Below, one piece after another: positions 62,050-64,000 of a stretch of 64,000 nucleotides of DNA. Both the position numbers and the translations under genes were made by a program. Below the pieces are notes generated by a model, which saw only the letters and a program-made list of their open reading frames with translations, was not told where the DNA came from and searched no databases. Every line of letters starts with the position of its first letter. The stretch's first letter is position 1. The DNA is from CAYNRG01 sp047974855 (lineage in GTDB: Bacteria > Bacillota_I > Bacilli_A > Erysipelotrichales > Erysipelotrichaceae): NCBI GenBank assembly GCA_047974855.1, contig JBKECT010000033.1:1-64000 (forward strand), read 5' to 3'.

Positions 62050-62078
62050 TAAAAAAACGAGTATTTTTTACTCGTTAT
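62050..62078 (-). terminator. terminator after the M23 gene
   Basis: AACGAGTA..TACTCGTT followed by a T7 run on the minus strand. Confidence 0.8.
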
Positions 62079-63463
62079 TCAAACACCGACTCTGGTCGTA
62101 CCCTGCATGGCGCACTCACCTTATCACAAGTTTTAGCTAAAGCTGCACTTCCCCAACCAGCTCCAAAGGATAAATCCCCATTCCATGACTGGACATAGCT
62201 ATTAATACTCATTGTTCCCAACTTGATAACTTCAACATGGGTATGCACTCCAGTAGAGTTACCTGAGCTACCCATCTGTCCAATCGTGTCCCCCGCATCC
62301 ACAATTGTCCCTTGTGAAATTGGAGTTCCTTGTAACAAGTGAATATATTTTACAGCATATAACGTACCACTAATGTTCGTTAATAGATAAACTTGGTTTC
62401 CTCCTCCTGTGCTTCCCCCTTGAGCAGAACCACAAGAGCTTCCAATATAGCCATATGGGCATCCATCCACACTCTTTAAAATATAACCGTTCCCAGCTGC
62501 ACGAATATTTGTTCCACTACTTGCAGCATAATCCACACCTAAATGAACTCCTCCTCCAAAGCTTGCGGGATAATTCCAAGTTCCTGCTGTAATTCTTCCA
62601 CCTATAATCGGCCTTGTAAACCCTGAAGAGTTTGGAATTTCATTTAAGTTCTCACTTATCGACTGTGCTAGCTGCTTTAAACTTTCATAATCAGCTGCTA
62701 TTGTGTTTCCTAATGCTTCTAAGTCCGCTTCTTGCTTCAAAGCTTCTTCTTTAGCAATATTTGCTTCAGCACGAAGTAAAATAATTTGGTCTTGTTTTGA
62801 TTTAATCTCGGCTTTATGCACTTCTAACTCTACTTTTGATGCTTCTAATTCTTCTTTTTCAACACTTAATTCCGCTACTAACGTCTGTAGTTCAACACGT
62901 GTTCTTTCATCATAATTAGCAATATCATTTAGCCCATTGCTTCGTCGAACTAAATCATTCAAATCTTTTGAACCCATAATAATATCCAAATAGTTATTAA
63001 GTCTCATTGATGACTGACTTTCAACCATACGGTTTTTAATTGTTTCACGAAGAGCGCTAATTGCCGCCTCTTTTTCGGTAATCTCTAACTCCTTTGCTGC
63101 AATGGTGGATTCCATAACTGAAATATTTTCATTAATTTCAGCAATTTCTTCTCCAATACCAGCGATTGTCGCATCATAACTGCGAATCTTTTGGGTATAT
63201 TCTTGAATGTTTGCAGCAATTACTTCACGTTGTGCTTCTAAATCATCAAGTTGTTCTTTTAAGTCAGCCGATTGATTACTCACATATTGCAAAAAAGCTG
63301 TACAAAGATCTTGTTCATCTTCCGTTAACTCTGATGTTGGTTTTGAACACAGCAATGTGTATTCTGTTTTATTCTCCTCGAAGTCTTCATCATCTGCTAA
63401 GACTGGTGTAATAAATCCTGTCACCATCAGTAGACTTAATGTTATACTAACTACTTTCTTCAT
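62075..63463 (-). CDS. secreted coiled-coil M23 peptidase (EnvC/PcsB-like)
   Basis: Signal peptide 1-24 (ending PVLADD); a long coiled coil (about 60-280) with several cysteines near the start; a C-terminal M23 domain with GVHLGVDYAA and HTHVEV zinc ligands. Start 63463 (ATG after GAGGTGGAAACG) overlaps the ftsX stop by four nt. Proteins of this type are activated by FtsEX to cut septal peptidoglycan. Confidence 0.88.
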   Translation of the reverse strand: MKKVVSITLSLLMVTGFITPVLADDEDFEENKTEYTLLCSKPTSELTEDEQDLCTAFLQYVSNQSADLKEQLDDLEAQREVIAANIQEYTQKIRSYDATIAGIGEEIAEINENISVMESTIAAKELEITEKEAAISALRETIKNRMVESQSSMRLNNYLDIIMGSKDLNDLVRRSNGLNDIANYDERTRVELQTLVAELSVEKEELEASKVELEVHKAEIKSKQDQIILLRAEANIAKEEALKQEADLEALGNTIAADYESLKQLAQSISENLNEIPNSSGFTRPIIGGRITAGTWNYPASFGGGVHLGVDYAASSGTNIRAAGNGYILKSVDGCPYGYIGSSCGSAQGGSTGGGNQVYLLTNISGTLYAVKYIHLLQGTPISQGTIVDAGDTIGQMGSSGNSTGVHTHVEVIKLGTMSINSYVQSWNGDLSFGAGWGSAALAKTCDKVSAPCRVRPESVFE

Positions 63464-64000
63464 CGTTTCCACCTCAAATATTTTGTCACCGACAAAAAGC
63501 TTCCTAATAGTCCCACTAACATCCCAACTGTAAGCAAAATTAAAGAGACTTGTAATACAAATGGATGTGGAGCTATCAATTCAAACATATTGGAAATTAG
63601 TACTCCTCCTGTTGTTTGATAAAGATAAATATATAAGAAAATCGTTAAAAGAATTGGAATAATCGCTCCCAGTGCTCCAATAATGACTCCCTCCACCATA
63701 AATGGAGCTCTTATAAATCCGTTTTTTGCTCCAACATTTCGCATAATTGAAATTTCATCTGCTCGAGCTAGAATAGTTAATTTAATGGTATTTTGAATTA
63801 AGAAAATTGCCAACAAGCTCAATGCTATAACCAACATAAATCCACCATTTCTAACAGAGTCCAACGCTTGTACTAACAGGACAGCACTCTCTCCTCCATA
63901 GTTAGTTTCATATACCCCTTCAATCGCACGAATTGCTGCCGCTAAAGTTTCTAAGTTTTCACCACTTTCAACTTGAACATAGTACGCATGATGCATTGGG
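63460..64000 (-). CDS. ftsX: FtsX cell-division permease, partial (cut by the window edge)
   Basis: The C-terminal part, with three helices: MLVIALSLLAIFLIQNTIKL, APFMVEGVIIGALGAIIPIL and LILLTVGMLVGLLGSFLSV. The motif ISIMRNVGAKNGFIRAPF is typical of FtsX. The N-terminus lies beyond the window. ftsE is expected further right. Confidence 0.88.
   Translation of the reverse strand, partial: PMHHAYYVQVESGENLETLAAAIRAIEGVYETNYGGESAVLLVQALDSVRNGGFMLVIALSLLAIFLIQNTIKLTILARADEISIMRNVGAKNGFIRAPFMVEGVIIGALGAIIPILLTIFLYIYLYQTTGGVLISNMFELIAPHPFVLQVSLILLTVGMLVGLLGSFLSVTKYLRWKR

Overview
This window looks like the chromosome of a low-GC Gram-positive anaerobe (Bacillota). The evidence is the AT-rich sequence, strong AGGAGG ribosome binding sites, a class B sortase, lipobox lipoproteins, several PTS sugar systems, and the ftsX / M23 hydrolase / ctpA order at the right end. 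The gene style suggests an Erysipelotrichia-like gut bacterium, but that placement is a guess from memory and was not tested. A tRNA-Leu(UAG) gene sits at the left edge.

Region 1 (about 0.4-26.5 kb) is an integrative conjugative element read almost entirely on the minus strand. From its transcriptional start it carries an unrecognised 346-aa protein, parA, a parB-like gene, two secreted lipoproteins, a type III toxin-antitoxin unit (CptN/TenpN-like), a class B sortase, small genes, a thioester/SpaA-type adhesin, and a PrgH/PrgI/PrgJ/PrgK-like type IV secretion set. A second type III toxin-antitoxin unit (ToxIN/AbiQ-like) sits inside the secretion set. An ArdC-Toprim protein, SSB, two ribbon-helix-helix-like accessory proteins, a MobL-type relaxase, a coupling protein and a serine recombinase follow. 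Two core genes look damaged: the recombinase is frameshifted in an A7 run, and the VirB4 ATPase has an in-frame TAA near its start. The element also has two large inverted-repeat structures (1721-1868 and 2304-2555) and three GTGATATCA operator-like sites.

The most unusual signal is a 15-bp palindrome, GGGGCAANTTGCCCC, present 19 times in the element, 18 of them between 15985 and 25475 next to parA/parB. It lies just upstream of the ribosome binding site of most genes there. It also lies inside coding sequences, almost always in the frame that reads Gly-Gln-Val-Ala-Pro. Four copies are embedded in a near-identical 46-bp cassette that includes the Shine-Dalgarno sequence. A distributed partition or regulatory site that has been written into proteins is one explanation.

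Region 2 (26.7-36.3 kb) is a mosaic of accessory DNA: a secreted peptide with a two-permease/one-ATPase ABC system (bacteriocin-like), an IS30-family element apparently nested inside a second inverted-repeat element, a GNAT acetyltransferase, an IS3-family element, a second serine recombinase, and a frameshifted DUF5677 gene.

Region 3 (36.6-64 kb) is ordinary chromosome devoted largely to sugar use. It holds a cellobiose/chitobiose-type PTS operon under a GntR regulator, mglBAC with a divergent LacI-type regulator, galK-galM, a GatZ/KbaZ-type aldolase subunit, and a mannose-family PTS with an AgaS isomerase/deaminase and an AraC regulator (probably galactosamine/GalNAc). It ends with a DUF1848 protein, the protease CtpA, an M23 hydrolase with a coiled coil, and a partial FtsX.
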